Source: Aquilaria yunnanensis | Lineage: Eukaryota; Streptophyta; Magnoliopsida; Malvales; Thymelaeaceae | Assembly (NCBI GenBank): GCA_039654915.1 | Contig: CM077598.1 | Location: forward strand, 72,692,041-72,756,040 | Direction of reading: 5' to 3' | DNA length: 64,000 nucleotides | Part shown: positions 1 to 11,082 of the stretch, piece after piece | Layout of the letters: every line of letters begins with the position of its first letter | How positions within the stretch are numbered: position 1 is the stretch's first letter | Notes under the pieces: model-generated | The model's database searches: none | Seen by the model: the letters and a program-made list of their open reading frames with translations, nothing else | What the model was told of the DNA's origin: nothing | Program-made: the position numbers and the translations under genes

Positions 1-700
1 CATTGAGAATATGCCACTCAGCTCCACCAAGAAGATCTCATTGGCTACTTACAACTTGGGAAGCAGTGTAGAGGTGTGGTGGAGAAACACCAGAGATAGG
101 TATGCTGTCCAGAAGGGCAAAAGGGCAGGAAGAAATATTGAGATGAGCCGGCTAGAGTTCACTCAGCTATTTCAGGAGTAGTACATCAATGATTCAATCA
201 AAGATATGAAGCAAGCTAAATTTGATGCTCTAAAGCAAGACAACTTGAGTGTCCTAGAGTATGAGTACAAATTCAATTAGTTGGTGAGGTATGCTCCTCA
301 GTATCATGGACAGGAGGAGTTAAAGGCCAAAAGATTTGTCAGAGGCCTAAGGTCAGACATCAGAAAGGCTGTAAGACCTTTTGGAGTAATCACCTACTGT
401 GAAGCAGTGCAAAAAGCTCTATTAGTAGAGTAAGAAGAGTATGAGACAAGGTACTTTCCCAGTGGACCAGGGGAAAGTAGCCAGGCAGGAGGCAAGCAGA
501 AAAACCCACAACATGGCGAGGGTACTACCAAGAGTTCCCATCTTGGTGGCGAGGGTACTACCAAGAGTTCCCATCTTGGTGGCGAGGGCAAGGTTAAGGG
601 GAAGTCCCTTGGCTTAAGGTGCCTTAAATGCAAGAAGTTTCATGGAAAAAAACCTTGCTATTTTGATACTCAAGCATACCTAAGGTGTGGTGCATTGAAT
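1..700 (+). pseudogene. Element A gag fragment (capsid and zinc knuckles)
   Basis: Reading from base 2 gives a Retrotrans_gag-like protein, with a pattern resembling FTQLFQE, then KFDALKQ, then VLEYEYKF. It is interrupted by in-frame stops at 179-181, 278-280 and 431-433. Near 622-660 lies one zinc knuckle of the form CX2CX3HX4C. A second, degenerate knuckle follows at about 685-720, where the first and last cysteines are replaced by tyrosine. The same frame continues into the protease, so gag and protease were one polyprotein. The N-terminus lies outside the window. Confidence 0.8.
515..588 (+). repeat. 33-bp direct repeat inside gag
   Basis: Two identical 33-bp units (515-547 and 548-580) plus eight bases of a third encode the peptide unit GEGTTKSSHLG twice in frame. 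The unit sits in the linker before the zinc knuckles, where low-complexity length variation is common in retroelement gag proteins. Confidence 0.9.
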
Positions 701-1480
701 CATTGGATCAAAGATTACCCACATATGCAAGGAAGAAGGTCAGAAGACCAAGGTCCGATGAGACGTACTAGAGTAGGACCTAGAGAGGTAGCACCCAAGG
801 AGGGACAATTGAGACCAGTTCCTCCAGTGCAAAGGCCTCTAGTGCAAGGAGCTGGCAGAGTGTTCCAAGTGAAAAAGATAGAGACATCACAACAGGGACG
901 AGCACTAAGAAGTAACATTTACCTTTATGGTATGCGTGTTAGTGTTCTGTTTGATACTGGTGCATCTATGTCCATAGTGGCTAAGAAATTTGTTGATGCC
1001 ATGAAATTGCTTACTGAAATCATGCAAAGGATATGCTTAGTGAAAACAGCAAGCAGTCAATGTCTTTTCACTAATGACCAAGCTAAAGATTGTGAGCTAG
1101 TAGTAGGAAAAACTAAGGTTATGACTAATCTGCTAGTGTTGGACATTCCTAAGTATAATATAGTGCTGGGCATGAATTGGCATGTTATGCATAACATAAG
1201 AATTGATTATGCTAAGAGGGAAATCACATTGCCTGATGGTGAAGTGCATGCATTAGTGAATTCTAAGGAATTAGTGTATGAAATGCATGGCATGGAACTA
1301 AAGGTACTATATGAGATACATGTGATTTCTGAGCATGATTATTGTTATGTGTTGAATGAATTGCACTATGATGAAGAACTGGACAGAATACCTGTAGTAA
1401 GAGCCTTTCCAGAAGTTTTTCCTAAAGACCTGCCAGGTATTCCTCCACTAAGAGAAATTGAGTTTGAGATGAACCTATAA
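701..1480 (+). pseudogene. Element A aspartic protease region
   Basis: This continues the gag frame. The retropepsin active site is seen as LFDTGAS at about 948-968, followed by the IVLGMNW segment near 1159-1180 that forms the second conserved protease block. After it comes the linker to reverse transcriptase, with FPEVFPKDLPGIPP. The frame ends at a TAA at 1478-1480. Reverse transcriptase resumes in the same frame directly afterwards, so this stop is a mutation within one gag-pol frame, not a natural terminus. Confidence 0.85.
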
Positions 1481-2360
1481 CCAGAAGCTAGTCCACTATC
1501 CATTCCTCCTTATAGAATTCCTATCACAGAGATGAATGAGCTTAAGAAACAACTTGATGAACTTGAAAAAGGGTTCATAAGGCCAAGTGTTTCACCATGG
1601 GGAGCTCCAGTGCTCTTTATGAAAAAGAAGGATGGATCATTGAGACTATACACTGACTACATGAAGCTTAATGCAGTGAATATCAAGAAGAAGCATCCAG
1701 TCCCTAAGATTAAGGATCTATTTGATCAATTTAAAGGAGCTAAGATCTTCTCGAAGATAGATTTGAGATCTGGTTACTTCCAGTTGAGAGTAAAGGAAGA
1801 GGACATTCCTAAGACTGCATTTAGGACCAGATATGGGCATTATGAATACACAGTCACACCATTTGGTTTGACTAACACCCCAGCTGCTTTCATGGACCTG
1901 ATCAATAGGGTGTTCAAACCACATCTGGACAAATTTGTGGTTGTGTATTCCAAGGTGAAAATGAACATGAACATCATCTAAAGACTGTCTTAAAGACTCT
2001 GCTGGAACATCAGCTTTATGCGAAGTTATCCGTGTGTGAATTCTGGATAAGGAAGTGTCTTTCTTGGGACAAATCATAGATGCAGAAGGCCCTAAGGTAG
2101 AACCTGAAAAGGTCAAGACAGTGCAAGAATGGGAAAGATCAAATATGGTAAAGAAAATCTTAAATTTCCTAGGATTAGCTGGATACTACAGAAGATTTGT
2201 ATCAGCATTTTCCATCATTGCCTTAGTTCTTACTCATCTGACCAAGAAGGGTCAAAGGTTTAAGTGGACTGAGAAGTGTGAAAATGGTTTCCAAGAGCTC
2301 AAGAAAACATTGATTGAAGCTCCAATATTGATTCTTCCTGATCCAAACAAGGATTACTGT
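1481..2360 (+). pseudogene. Element A reverse transcriptase with active site deleted
   Basis: Reverse transcriptase blocks are readable: [18 protein letters not shown] (about 1591-1645), [15 protein letters not shown] (about 1750-1795) and [12 protein letters not shown] (about 1857-1892). The catalytic YxDD block is missing. At about 1936-1956 the sequence jumps from VVVY straight to SK, where the family normally has an intervening segment containing the two aspartates. The thumb and connection follow (SFLGQII near 2061, NFLGLAGYYRRFV near 2164). The frame is broken near 1981-2050. The segment ends at PDPNKDY near 2338-2360, after which RNase H should begin but does not. Confidence 0.85.
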
Positions 2361-3390
2361 ACTTTAAGAACCGAATCTATGTGCCTAAAGGACCAAAGCT
2401 TAGGGATGAAATACTTGAAGAAGCACTCACACAAGCAAGTTGAACATCCAACCAAGAAGTGAGAAAATGTATAAAGACTTAAAGACTCACTTTTGGTGGC
2501 CAAACATGGTGAGAGATATAGCTACTTATGTCTCCAAAATGTGCCACATGCCTGAGGGTAAAGGTAGAGCACCAAAAGCCAGCTGGTACCCTATAAACTC
2601 TACCTATACTAGTGAGGACGTAAGGCAACATAACCATAGACTTTTTTACTGGGTTGCCTATGACCAGATTAAGGCATTATACAATCTGGGTCATTATAGA
2701 TAGGCTAAGCAAATGTGCCCACTTCTTACCTATGAAACTTACATATTCTCTGGAGAAGTTGGCTCAGATGTATATCGAAGAGATAGTGAGGCTACATGGA
2801 ATACCAGATTCCATATGCATCTGATAGAAATCCAAGATTTACAGCTTGGTTTTGGAGTGTGTTTCAAAAAACACTAGGTACCAAAATCCACCTGAGTACT
2901 GCTTATCACCCTCAGACTGATGGGCAAACTGAAAAGGTGATATAGTTAATTGGAAGACATGCTCAGGAGCTATGTGTTGGATTTCAAGGGTGAATGGGAC
3001 CAACACTTGCCATTGGTAGAATTCTCATATAATAATAGTTATCAGAGCACCATTGACATAGCACTTTATCAAGCATTATATGGAAGAAGCTGCATGACAC
3101 CCCACTTTTGGGTGGAAGCCTCAAATATGCTAGAGTTAGGTCTCGAAATTATTGAGGAAACTACTGTGAAGATCAAGAAGATTCCAGAAAGATTAAAGGC
3201 AACCAATGGAAGAATCACAGCCTATATGAATAAAAGAAGGAGAGACTTGGAGTTTGGGGTTGGTGAAAATGTTTGGTTGAAAGTTGCACCAACCAAAGGC
3301 ACTGTCAGATTTCGCAGAAGAACCAAGTTAGCTCCAAGATATATAGGTCCTTATAAGATCTTGGACAAAGTTGGCAAAGGTAGCATATAG
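2361..3390 (+). pseudogene. Element A integrase, RNase H lost
   Basis: The RNase H domain is absent: the polymerase connection runs directly into the N-terminal integrase zinc-binding region (about 2370-2560), with WWPNM and a degenerate CxxC. The catalytic core is frameshifted. Its recognisable pieces are the TAYHPQTDGQTEKV block containing the third catalytic acid (about 2900-2940) and the WDQHLPLVEFSYNNS block (about 2998-3042). The core downstream to 3390 is open, including GENVWLKVAPTKG and the PRYIGPYKI C-terminal fold. Confidence 0.8.
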
Positions 3391-3713
3391 GTTAGTTCTA
3401 CCGTCAAGCATGTCAAGATGTTCATAATATTTTTCACATCAGTATGCTTAATAAGTGTCTGTTGAACACAAATCATGCTATTACAATGGAAGACATACAA
3501 TTGGATCCTAACTTGAGAAATGAAGAGAAACCTATAGCTACCTTAGCCAAGGATACCAGAAGGTTAAGAAACAAGCTTATTCCCATGGTTAAAGTTCAGT
3601 GGTCACACCACTCTGATAGGGAAGTAATCTGGGAAACTGAGAAAAACCTTATGGAAAGGTATCCTATAGAAAACCCGAAGTTAAAGGCAATTTTGGAGGA
3701 CCAAAATTTTTGA
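3391..3713 (+). pseudogene. Element A integrase C-terminus with chromodomain-like segment
   Basis: After a break around 3390-3440, an 89-codon frame contains the pattern LIPMVKVQWSHHSDREVIWE. This resembles the end of plant chromovirus chromodomains (VKVLWxxHxxxEATWExE). Such domains bind modified histone tails and steer integration to heterochromatin; that role is family knowledge. The frame ends at 3711-3713, immediately before the polypurine tract, which is the usual end of pol. Confidence 0.75.
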
Positions 3714-3725
3714 GGGAGGGAGGGT
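3706..3725 (+). other. Polypurine tract of element A
   Basis: A purine-rich run with a GAGGGAGGGAGGG core directly precedes the TG that starts the LTR at 3726. This is the expected site for priming plus-strand DNA synthesis. Confidence 0.8.
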
Positions 3726-5740
3726 TGTTACTTTTACCCACTCCAGGGGTAGTCCATTTATGGTGCCAAAACTGTGCATTTAAACTCCCAGCTTTGGTGT
3801 GTCCTACAGGTCATCAGAATAACACCCTTAGTGTACATACTCAATTGATCCTCTTGAACACAATGTAAATACATGCATATTGGTCTAACCATAACACACA
3901 TATTTACATTTATGCACACTATGGTAGCTAAGAAAGAAAACACTAGAACAAGTCTTAGTTTTGGCTTCCACACATTAGGCAATCTTGTTAAGTTCTACTG
4001 ACCAGCTACTGCACCTGTAACTTCCACTAATAAACTGTATCATTCTAGCCACATACCCCCCTATTTTATTTTCTCCATTATCAATTAGAGACTTAGAGAA
4101 AACTAGGGAATTTTTTTGCACATCAATATCCCACCTATGGACCAAGTTATAGATTTTTTAAGTTCATTACAAAATTCTGGCCAAATGAACAGTAACTCAG
4201 CCAATTTGGTAATGTCATATTTTTGGCTACAGGGCTCTAACTCCCTAAATTCCAAAGCCCAGTTAACCCTAATTAAGTCCTCTAGGTGTGGTCAAAATTT
4301 CATCTCAAGATTCATTCTACACAGGGAGATATTAAACTTTAGGTCCAAAGTCAAAATTCTGGCAACTTTTGGACCATTTTGCCCATACAATTTTTCCAAA
4401 CCATGCAGACACTTCATTCACAAGGGGAAAGCCCTCCAAGGCTATCCATATATGTGCATTACACATAGTAATTACATTCCATTTCCTTTAACAACTTTAT
4501 GTGGCCAAAACAGAATTTACAAGTAAGCAGCCCCTCATTCACACTTAGGCAGCTTTGCACCACATCACTTACATAGCCAAAACATTACTCAAATGTTCAC
4601 ATACTTGTCCCATTTTACTTACACTATATGTACATGCATACATGCACTAAAATATGGTCTTAACTCAGCTAAATACGCACCCTAGGTTACAGGAGGTGCT
4701 GAGACACAATGGACTCCAAAAAGAGGATGCTGGACAGCTGCTGCACAACACAATAAGTACCACCATTAAAAATACCAAATGTGCTCCTAAAATCACCAAA
4801 ATTTCCATATCATAACTATAAATATGGGAGTTCATGTACCTGAAATTTCATATCAAAACTCAAACCACAAAGGTCAGTTTGAAGGTGATGTTTCTGCTGG
4901 ACCTGAAATGACAGAATTGAGGGGAGTAAGTTTCATTGAGAAACTTAGTAAGGGTAACACTTGGATTCAACAGACAATGTAACCATCATTAAAACCTGCA
5001 TCCAAAGACACTAAAACAAAAAAATGACAATGCATATATATAAGATATAGCAACCAAATGCAGTAGCCAAACACAAACAACAAACATATGAAATGCAGCA
5101 GCAACAATAACCATAGGTTAGTCCATAAAACACATAATAAACATAACCAAATCACTATGGCAGCCCTCCTTAAGCTAACGCTTGGTCTTAGGAGGATTTT
5201 AAAAATTGTTAGTACTAACTTTTGGGCTCTAGAAACCCATAAATTCACTGCCATCACTGTGCACTTCACACTAGGTCACAAAACCTTCAATAAGTGCACT
5301 CCCCTCACTAAGCTTGGTTCATCAAGCTCATGGCTTTCTTCCAACCTTAGCCCTAGCTCCATGGTTACTTCAAAATACAGAAAACAACCCATGAGGGAAA
5401 GATAACCCTTACCAAAGTGTGTAGGCCAAAAATCAAGCTTGATCCTTGAAGTATCCAAGAAATAGCTCTAGTTTGCTTCCAATTGCTTCCTTTTGCCTTC
5501 AATTTCAATCAATTGCAAGTTTGAAGGTGTGGTAGCTATGGAGGAAGTACAGCTGTGTTCTTGGGCTGGGGGAGGATGAAAATAAGAGAGGGATAAGTGA
5601 TTTGGCCACTTAAGTGGCCTTAAATGAGCTTAAGGGCACAAAACACTGCGAAATGTGGTTATCAGATGGTTTAATTTACCCTCATTTCTTGTATTAACTC
5701 CCTCTTACCAACAAACACAACTACTACTCCTATATTAATT
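3726..5740 (+). repeat. 3' LTR of element A (right edge uncertain)
   Basis: The LTR starts with TGTTAC immediately after the polypurine tract. The following 2 kb has no coding content that I recognise. Open frames at 4116-4526 and 5088-5405 have no known motifs and are treated as chance. Without the 5' copy the terminal CA cannot be fixed. The LTR must end before 5749 and probably does so between about 5650 and 5740. Confidence 0.6.
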
Positions 5741-5753
5741 CACTTCTCCATAT

Positions 5754-6487
5754 TGATGCTCGACGGCATCTTTGTTGAATGACATGTTGGCCCATAGAGA
5801 GGACTTCCGGTGCGAGAGTATTTAAAGCACTTAGAAGAACAAGGGTTACGAGCTCCTCGGAGTGTGTTTCCGAGGGAGGAGCCTCCGACGCCCAAGTTAG
5901 TATTCGTGAGAGTGGTAGTAAAGAGCAGAGAGCAGAGAATAAAGAGAGTCCCGTGTCCTTACCAAGGTCAACCCTAAGTATTTATAGGAGGGTGGTGGGA
6001 AGAGGCTGTTTGACACAGCTTGTCCAAATCATGACACGTGTTCGGCCAGATCCAATCAGTTTTTTAAGAGGTAGGCATCTCCAGCTACTGTAAGCCATTC
6101 TGGCTAGAGGGCAGGGGCGTGTGTGAGGTCTCTTTGTCAAAGGCTCCTTAACCATTTTTGTCATATCTCCAAAAGACCCCTTCGGGGTGTGAGACCCTTG
6201 CGAGCAGAGAATTCCCCCCCCCCCCCAGGGCTATCGGGTATGGCCCTTTGGAAGAGTGGGTTACCTTCGGGAGACTTTTTCCTCTATCGAGGATGGCGGA
6301 TCTACATTTCCAATGTCAGTAGCTTTAAAAATATGAGGGTGGTGAAGACACCTTTTCCCAAAGTTAGTTATGTTCCTTTCCGAGGGTGATGTTGAGAATG
6401 CCCCGAGGTTGGGGCAAAGCACCCATCGAGGGTGGCGTCAGGTTAGCTGACTAGGAGATCTCAGGGGTGATAGTCCTTCAGCTATCA
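5754..6487 (-). repeat. 3' LTR of element B
   Basis: 734 bp, bounded on the plus strand by TGATGC and GCTATCA and matching the right-hand copy at 20390-21127. In element orientation the LTR starts TGATAGCTGAAGG. A TATA box on the minus strand lies at about 5978-5990 (CTATAAATAC), the likely U3 promoter. The inner flank at 6488-6505 is only a weak polypurine tract. Confidence 0.92.
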
Positions 6488-7016
6488 CATAACCCGTTTG
6501 GACAAGCCAAATTATATCTTCGATGTTAGCAGCTGAAGCAGTACTTTCGCCAAGAGACCTTGCTCTTGCTGGCTCTTCAAGCAAAGACTTCATTTTTTTG
6601 CCAAAGTTGTATTCTCGGCATTCTCCAAGAGCCTTCGTACTAAGTTTTGAGCCCTTGACAAGGATGTTATTCAAAGCCAGCCTCTTATTCTTTCGGCGAG
6701 GTCACACCTTCGGAATCGAAGGAGCTTTTTTGTGTCCTGCAGCCGAAGTCACATTTTCGGAGGTGAGGGGCCATAATTTCTTCAATGTTTAATATTCCTG
6801 CCTTCTATTAGTGAACCGTTCCTATCTATCTAGACAGTCGCATCACTTCGGGCTAGGTGGTACAAGCCTGCCAGTGTCAGTAGGCATGCCCTCGATTTTT
6901 GCATCATGTGACACGTGTCATCGAGTTAGTGGCGATCAGTTGCGTCCATTACGTCGATTACGTCCCTTCGCTTACAAAGGGTCATTATGGCGATGCTTCG
7001 CCTCCGTCTTTCAATC

Positions 7017-7023
7017 TATATAA
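7017..7023 (+). promoter_or_regulatory. TATA box of the opposite-strand gene in element B
   Basis: TATATAA followed by GG, 257 nt before the ATG at 7274. Two type 1 copies on the minus strand have TATA boxes 253 and 260 nt before their start codons, so the spacing is conserved across subfamilies. The stretch 6488-7016 between LTR and TATA box has no gene and is presumed to be promoter and upstream sequence. Confidence 0.65.
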
Positions 7024-8369
7024 GGCCTTTGCCATCAAGGGTTTCCTCACTCTTCTATTTTCATTTCCTTCACTCACGAATTTCCTCTCACCTTTCTAGC
7101 TCTCTTTCGCGGCGGTGCTAGCGGCGGAGCGATTTCTGGCAACTTTTACGGCGTTCTCCCGAATCTCCTTTCCTCCCAAATTAGGTGGGCTTGTTTCTGA
7201 AATAGTTCTTCCTCTTCCTTCTTTTTTTTTTTTTTATCTCATTTGTCCAAGGTTAGTACCTTCACCCCCGAATATGTCTTCTAGGCAAGCCTTAGAAAAA
7301 CCCGTTCCCGAGAGTTGGCTTCCTATCAACTCTCACCTAAGCTGCGCCACTTTGGAAGAGCTGAAGAAGTGGTCAGCCAAATTTTTCCTTCCCTCGTACG
7401 CTATCACCCGTCTTCCCGGACCTGCTATGCCGAGCTACCTTCCTCGTCATGACAAGGTGACCATCTTTAGAGCACAACTGAATACGGGTCTTCGGTGTCC
7501 ACCAAAAATGGTTTGCGACTTCTACCAATTCCATGGCATAGCCGTCAACCAACTTCCTCCAAACTCATACTCTTATTTTAATGCCTTTTTTTGCATGTGT
7601 GGGGTCTTCAATATAGAGCCCCACTTTATCTTTTTCATGCAATATTACAAACTCCATCTCGTCCCGAATGGTGGATTTTACTTCTTACTCTCTCGAGGAG
7701 CCGAGAGCAAGAAGTTTACTTTTACTTTCTAGACAAAAGACAGTTGGTGAGGTTGGCAAAAGAAGTACTTCATGAGGATTGAAAAAAAGTGGGCAGATCT
7801 TCCTGCTCAATGGGCTTTCGGTACCTTAGCCATTGACGTAGTAGACCCGAAAAAGCTATTAACTTTAGAATTGGAGGCCCAATTTGAGGAGTTTGATAGC
7901 CGTATTTAGGTTGTTTTGGACTGGGATGCCGAGGTTCCCCCGCATTCTCTTTACCCTTTCCCCATTAGGTGGAGCTTCATGACTGAAGAAGTACTTTGGG
8001 AACTAAGGGTTATCAAAGAGCACCTTACTAACTTCAACATGCTGAAACCGGCTGTGGATGGAAAGAAGTCGTGGTTGGTCATGTTACTTCGGGGTTAACT
8101 TATGCACTTAGCACTGGTGGAGAGTAAGTTTTTTTCCTACTTTCCTTTTTATAACTTCTCCGTACTTACATTGATGTTCTTCTTTTTTGCAGAGATAGGC
8201 GATAAATCTGTGGCCTTCTACAAAAGTCTCTTCCTTGGTGAAGCCAAGAAAGGGGAGCAGTAGAAGAAGAAGGCACCCAAGAGGAAGAAGGTGCCAACTG
8301 GGCCATCTTCGGCCCCAAATTCGAAGAAAAGTAAGGAGGGCTCCCTTCCACCTCCTCCTGAAGGTCAAG

Positions 8370-10776
8370 TGACACGGCCGTCCTTGGCCTCTGCCTAGGA
8401 GACCTGTGGAAGCTGGTCTCAAGGTGGATTGCAATTGGCTAGCTGAATATGTGTGCAAATTAAAACTCTATGATACTAGTTGATTAACCTAGAATCTGCA
8501 AGATGCATGCTCTTCATGCTTTGACTTGGAATAACAAAACCATAAAACATTAACTTGGCCAAAAGGTTTACATAGAAAATAAGTTCAAATAGCCAAAGCC
8601 TACAAAATCAACATTTATGTGGGTTTACTACACATAACAATTGCGTAGGAGTATTCATACATAAAGTAGACTAATGCCCTCACCCAAGAGCAACCCTAGA
8701 GTCTAGAACTCCTCAAAACATAGACAATGGAGGCAACTATGGGTACTATATATACAAAAATCCTGGTCCAAGTGCTACTAGGCTCAGCAACCAAAGGAAG
8801 ACTTTAGTTAGTATTGTTACTTGACCAACAAGTTACTCAAGTATACTAAAACCACAAAGATTCTCAAGTGAAATACCTCCAACAAAAGCTAACTACTGCA
8901 ATAACCCTCAATGGTTACCCGGTCTAACAACTTCAGAATCTGCACAACATAACTAGGGAGTGAGAACATAACATTCTCAGTAAGGGTCTTCATTGTACCT
9001 GCAAGAAAATTACTAAGGACTCCACATATGATAACATATGTATCCTGTTGTGAGCTCATACAACTTGAGGGTACTGATATATGCACATATAACTAGGTCC
9101 CTTGAGACCTCTTCTCATCTTAGTCCTTGAACTACAAGGCATAGCCTTGTCCTCTAGCAAGCTGAGCTTGCCAGCCTAACTAGTGATAAATCACCAGTTG
9201 AACCTCTCCTTCTTTATGTTGTATAGGGGAATTATTGTGGGAATATTGTAACTAGGCCATTAAGACCTTGTAGACTAGGTGCACTAAGGTTTTACCTTGC
9301 AACCTTGTGGCTAACGGCATGGCTAGGTCACCAAGGGTTCTAAACCTTCCGCCCTAGCTAGTGGTACTTATTTTTTATCCTTAGTAACCTAGTTTTCTTG
9401 CTTATGGTAGAAGTAACCATAAAACTTTAAAAAACTCAAGAAAACTCCTAGCTCTCGAAGGACTTTTCAAGGTCTCGGAGTACCCCTAGAATGCTTAGAC
9501 CCAAGGTACCCTAAGAACCCCTTTAGGTCTCCCCTTAACCTTCCTAGCAAAACTTGGAAAATTCAGCCAACACACCTGTGGCGACACATCGCCACAATTG
9601 GTAAACTTCTGCCAACTTTCTCCTGTATTGGCGATGTGTCACCACAGTTGGTGACGTTCTGCCAATTCTTTCTTGTATTGGCAACGCATCATGGGCAATG
9701 GCACAAAACTGGTGACACGTCGCCAATCTGCGAATCTGTAGAATTTTCACAGATTTTGCTACTATGAACTATGGGCACTTATCTAACATGTCAAACATGC
9801 TTAGTTAGCCTCCAAACTTCACATACATGTAAAACATGTTGCATACATCACAACCAACTAGCACAAGCCAATCTATGATGCCTTATAACATCATTCCAAT
9901 CATCACAAACCTCATAGTCCACCATGATTCAACCTTGTCCTCTAACTAATGCTATTGTTAGAATTACTCAAATTCTTCAAGCAACCTTATTCCAATAGCA
10001 TTAATTGAACTCAAAAGCACAACTCCCTTACCTCAACTCCAAGTAACAAGCAAGAATGAAACATTCTTCCAATCCACTAAGCTCAACAAAGCAGCACCTA
10101 AGTTCCAAACAAAATATAGGCACCAAACACCAAATTCTTGCTTCCTAACCAAAACCCAAGCTCCTAACCAACTAATAAACATGAATTCAATCAAGAACAC
10201 ATTGGTTACCTCGTACTAAAAATAGGGGATGGGAGAAAACAAGCTTCCAAGCTCCAAAACCATGGTTTAATACTTGAAAGGAGCTCCCAATGGCCTATAT
10301 ACTTATAATGGCTTCTCCTTTGATCAAGAAATCTTGATTCCAAGCTCAATTGGGTAGAGAAATGAGGGTAGAGAGGATGAACTCGAATTATGGCTGCCTC
10401 CCCTCACTTTACCCACTTCTAACCCTTGCTTAACACCAAAGCCACCAAAGTATTAGACTTGTTACAATTAAGTCTCCATCTTTTCGTAACCTTAACTATT
10501 CCTGATTAATCCTTGTTTATTTCTTCAAGTTTGGGTTAAAGTTAAAAGTTAAGTCATAAAAACTCATTTTAACCACTTGGGACCTAGCCCCGCTATTTAG
10601 GATGCAAAATTACCATATTTCCCCTAAACCTTATTTAGTGCCTTAACCTCCTTGGAACTTAGTAAACTTTGCTAAACTTTCCTATTCTTGCTATGTAAAC
10701 TCAAATTAAGGTTTCAAACTTAATTTAGAACACTTTACCTTCTTCACGCATGCTTCCCACTATGAGAACCATAACA
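8370..10776 (+). mobile_element. Solo LTR S1 (unassigned LTR family)
   Basis: 2407 bp starting TGACACGGCC and ending CATAACA, flanked on both sides by TCAAG (8365-8369 and 10777-10781). Removing it and one duplication joins the two halves of exon 2 in frame. It is similar over its whole length to S2 at 15506-17886. It contains no coding region. The family is not the Tat or copia family of this window. Orientation cannot be decided from TG/CA ends alone; strand is given as read. Confidence 0.92.
9575..9740 (+). repeat. Diverged tandem and inverted motif cluster in S1
   Basis: About two and a half diverged units of roughly 65 bp carry variants of TTGGCGATGTGTC, its complement GACACATCGCCA and TTCTGCCAA. 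S2 has a shortened version at about 16770-16885. The GTGGCGACACATCGCCAC core is itself a near palindrome. Confidence 0.6.
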
Positions 10777-11011
10777 TCAAGTGCAGGTCCTCGACCAAAC
10801 TCCTATGCTTGCTGACCCGCCTTTAGAGCCAGCCATCCATTCTATCCCCCTAAGTCTCGATGCTGCTGCCGAGGCACTAGGAACTTCATTGGGGGAGATG
10901 ACTGCCGAAGAGGCTCACAAGTGGCGAAGAAGTAAGGGCAGGAACATCCCCGCCGAAGTGTTGGACGTCAGTGAGTCTGACGAAGAGGACCCCGAACTCC
11001 AACCAGGTTTG

Positions 11012-11082
11012 TCCCTTAGCCATTCGTCTATGGGTTTGGGATTTTTTGGTATTTTAGACATTATAGATGAATGGCTAAGGGA
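11012..11082 (+). other. Hairpin inside intron 2 of the opposite-strand gene
   Basis: Arms at 11012-11031 and 11063-11082 pair over 20 bp with one mismatch, enclosing a 31-nt loop. The hairpin lies wholly within the 111-nt intron 11007-11117. The homologous 111-nt intron of element G (63853-63963) contains the same hairpin. The shorter introns of the type 1 copies (84 and 87 nt) do not. Confidence 0.8.

Larger units (their letters stand above)
1..5740 (+). mobile_element. Element A: decayed chromodomain Ty3/gypsy retrotransposon, 3' part
   Basis: The window opens inside gag of a Ty3/gypsy element. Domains follow in the order gag, zinc knuckle, aspartic protease, reverse transcriptase, integrase and a C-terminal chromodomain-like segment, then a polypurine tract and the start of an LTR at 3726. 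The chromodomain after integrase places it among plant chromoviruses; the Tekay/Del branch is my guess. The 5' LTR lies outside the window. Many stops, a deletion across the polymerase active site and a missing RNase H show it is inactive. The right end is uncertain because the matching 5' LTR is not visible; it must end before the CATAT duplication at 5749. Confidence 0.85.

Noticed and set aside
4116..5405. Open frames of 105-136 codons in the LTR of element A.
   Set aside because: No recognisable motif, composition like surrounding non-coding AT-rich DNA, and no partner features. Treated as chance.
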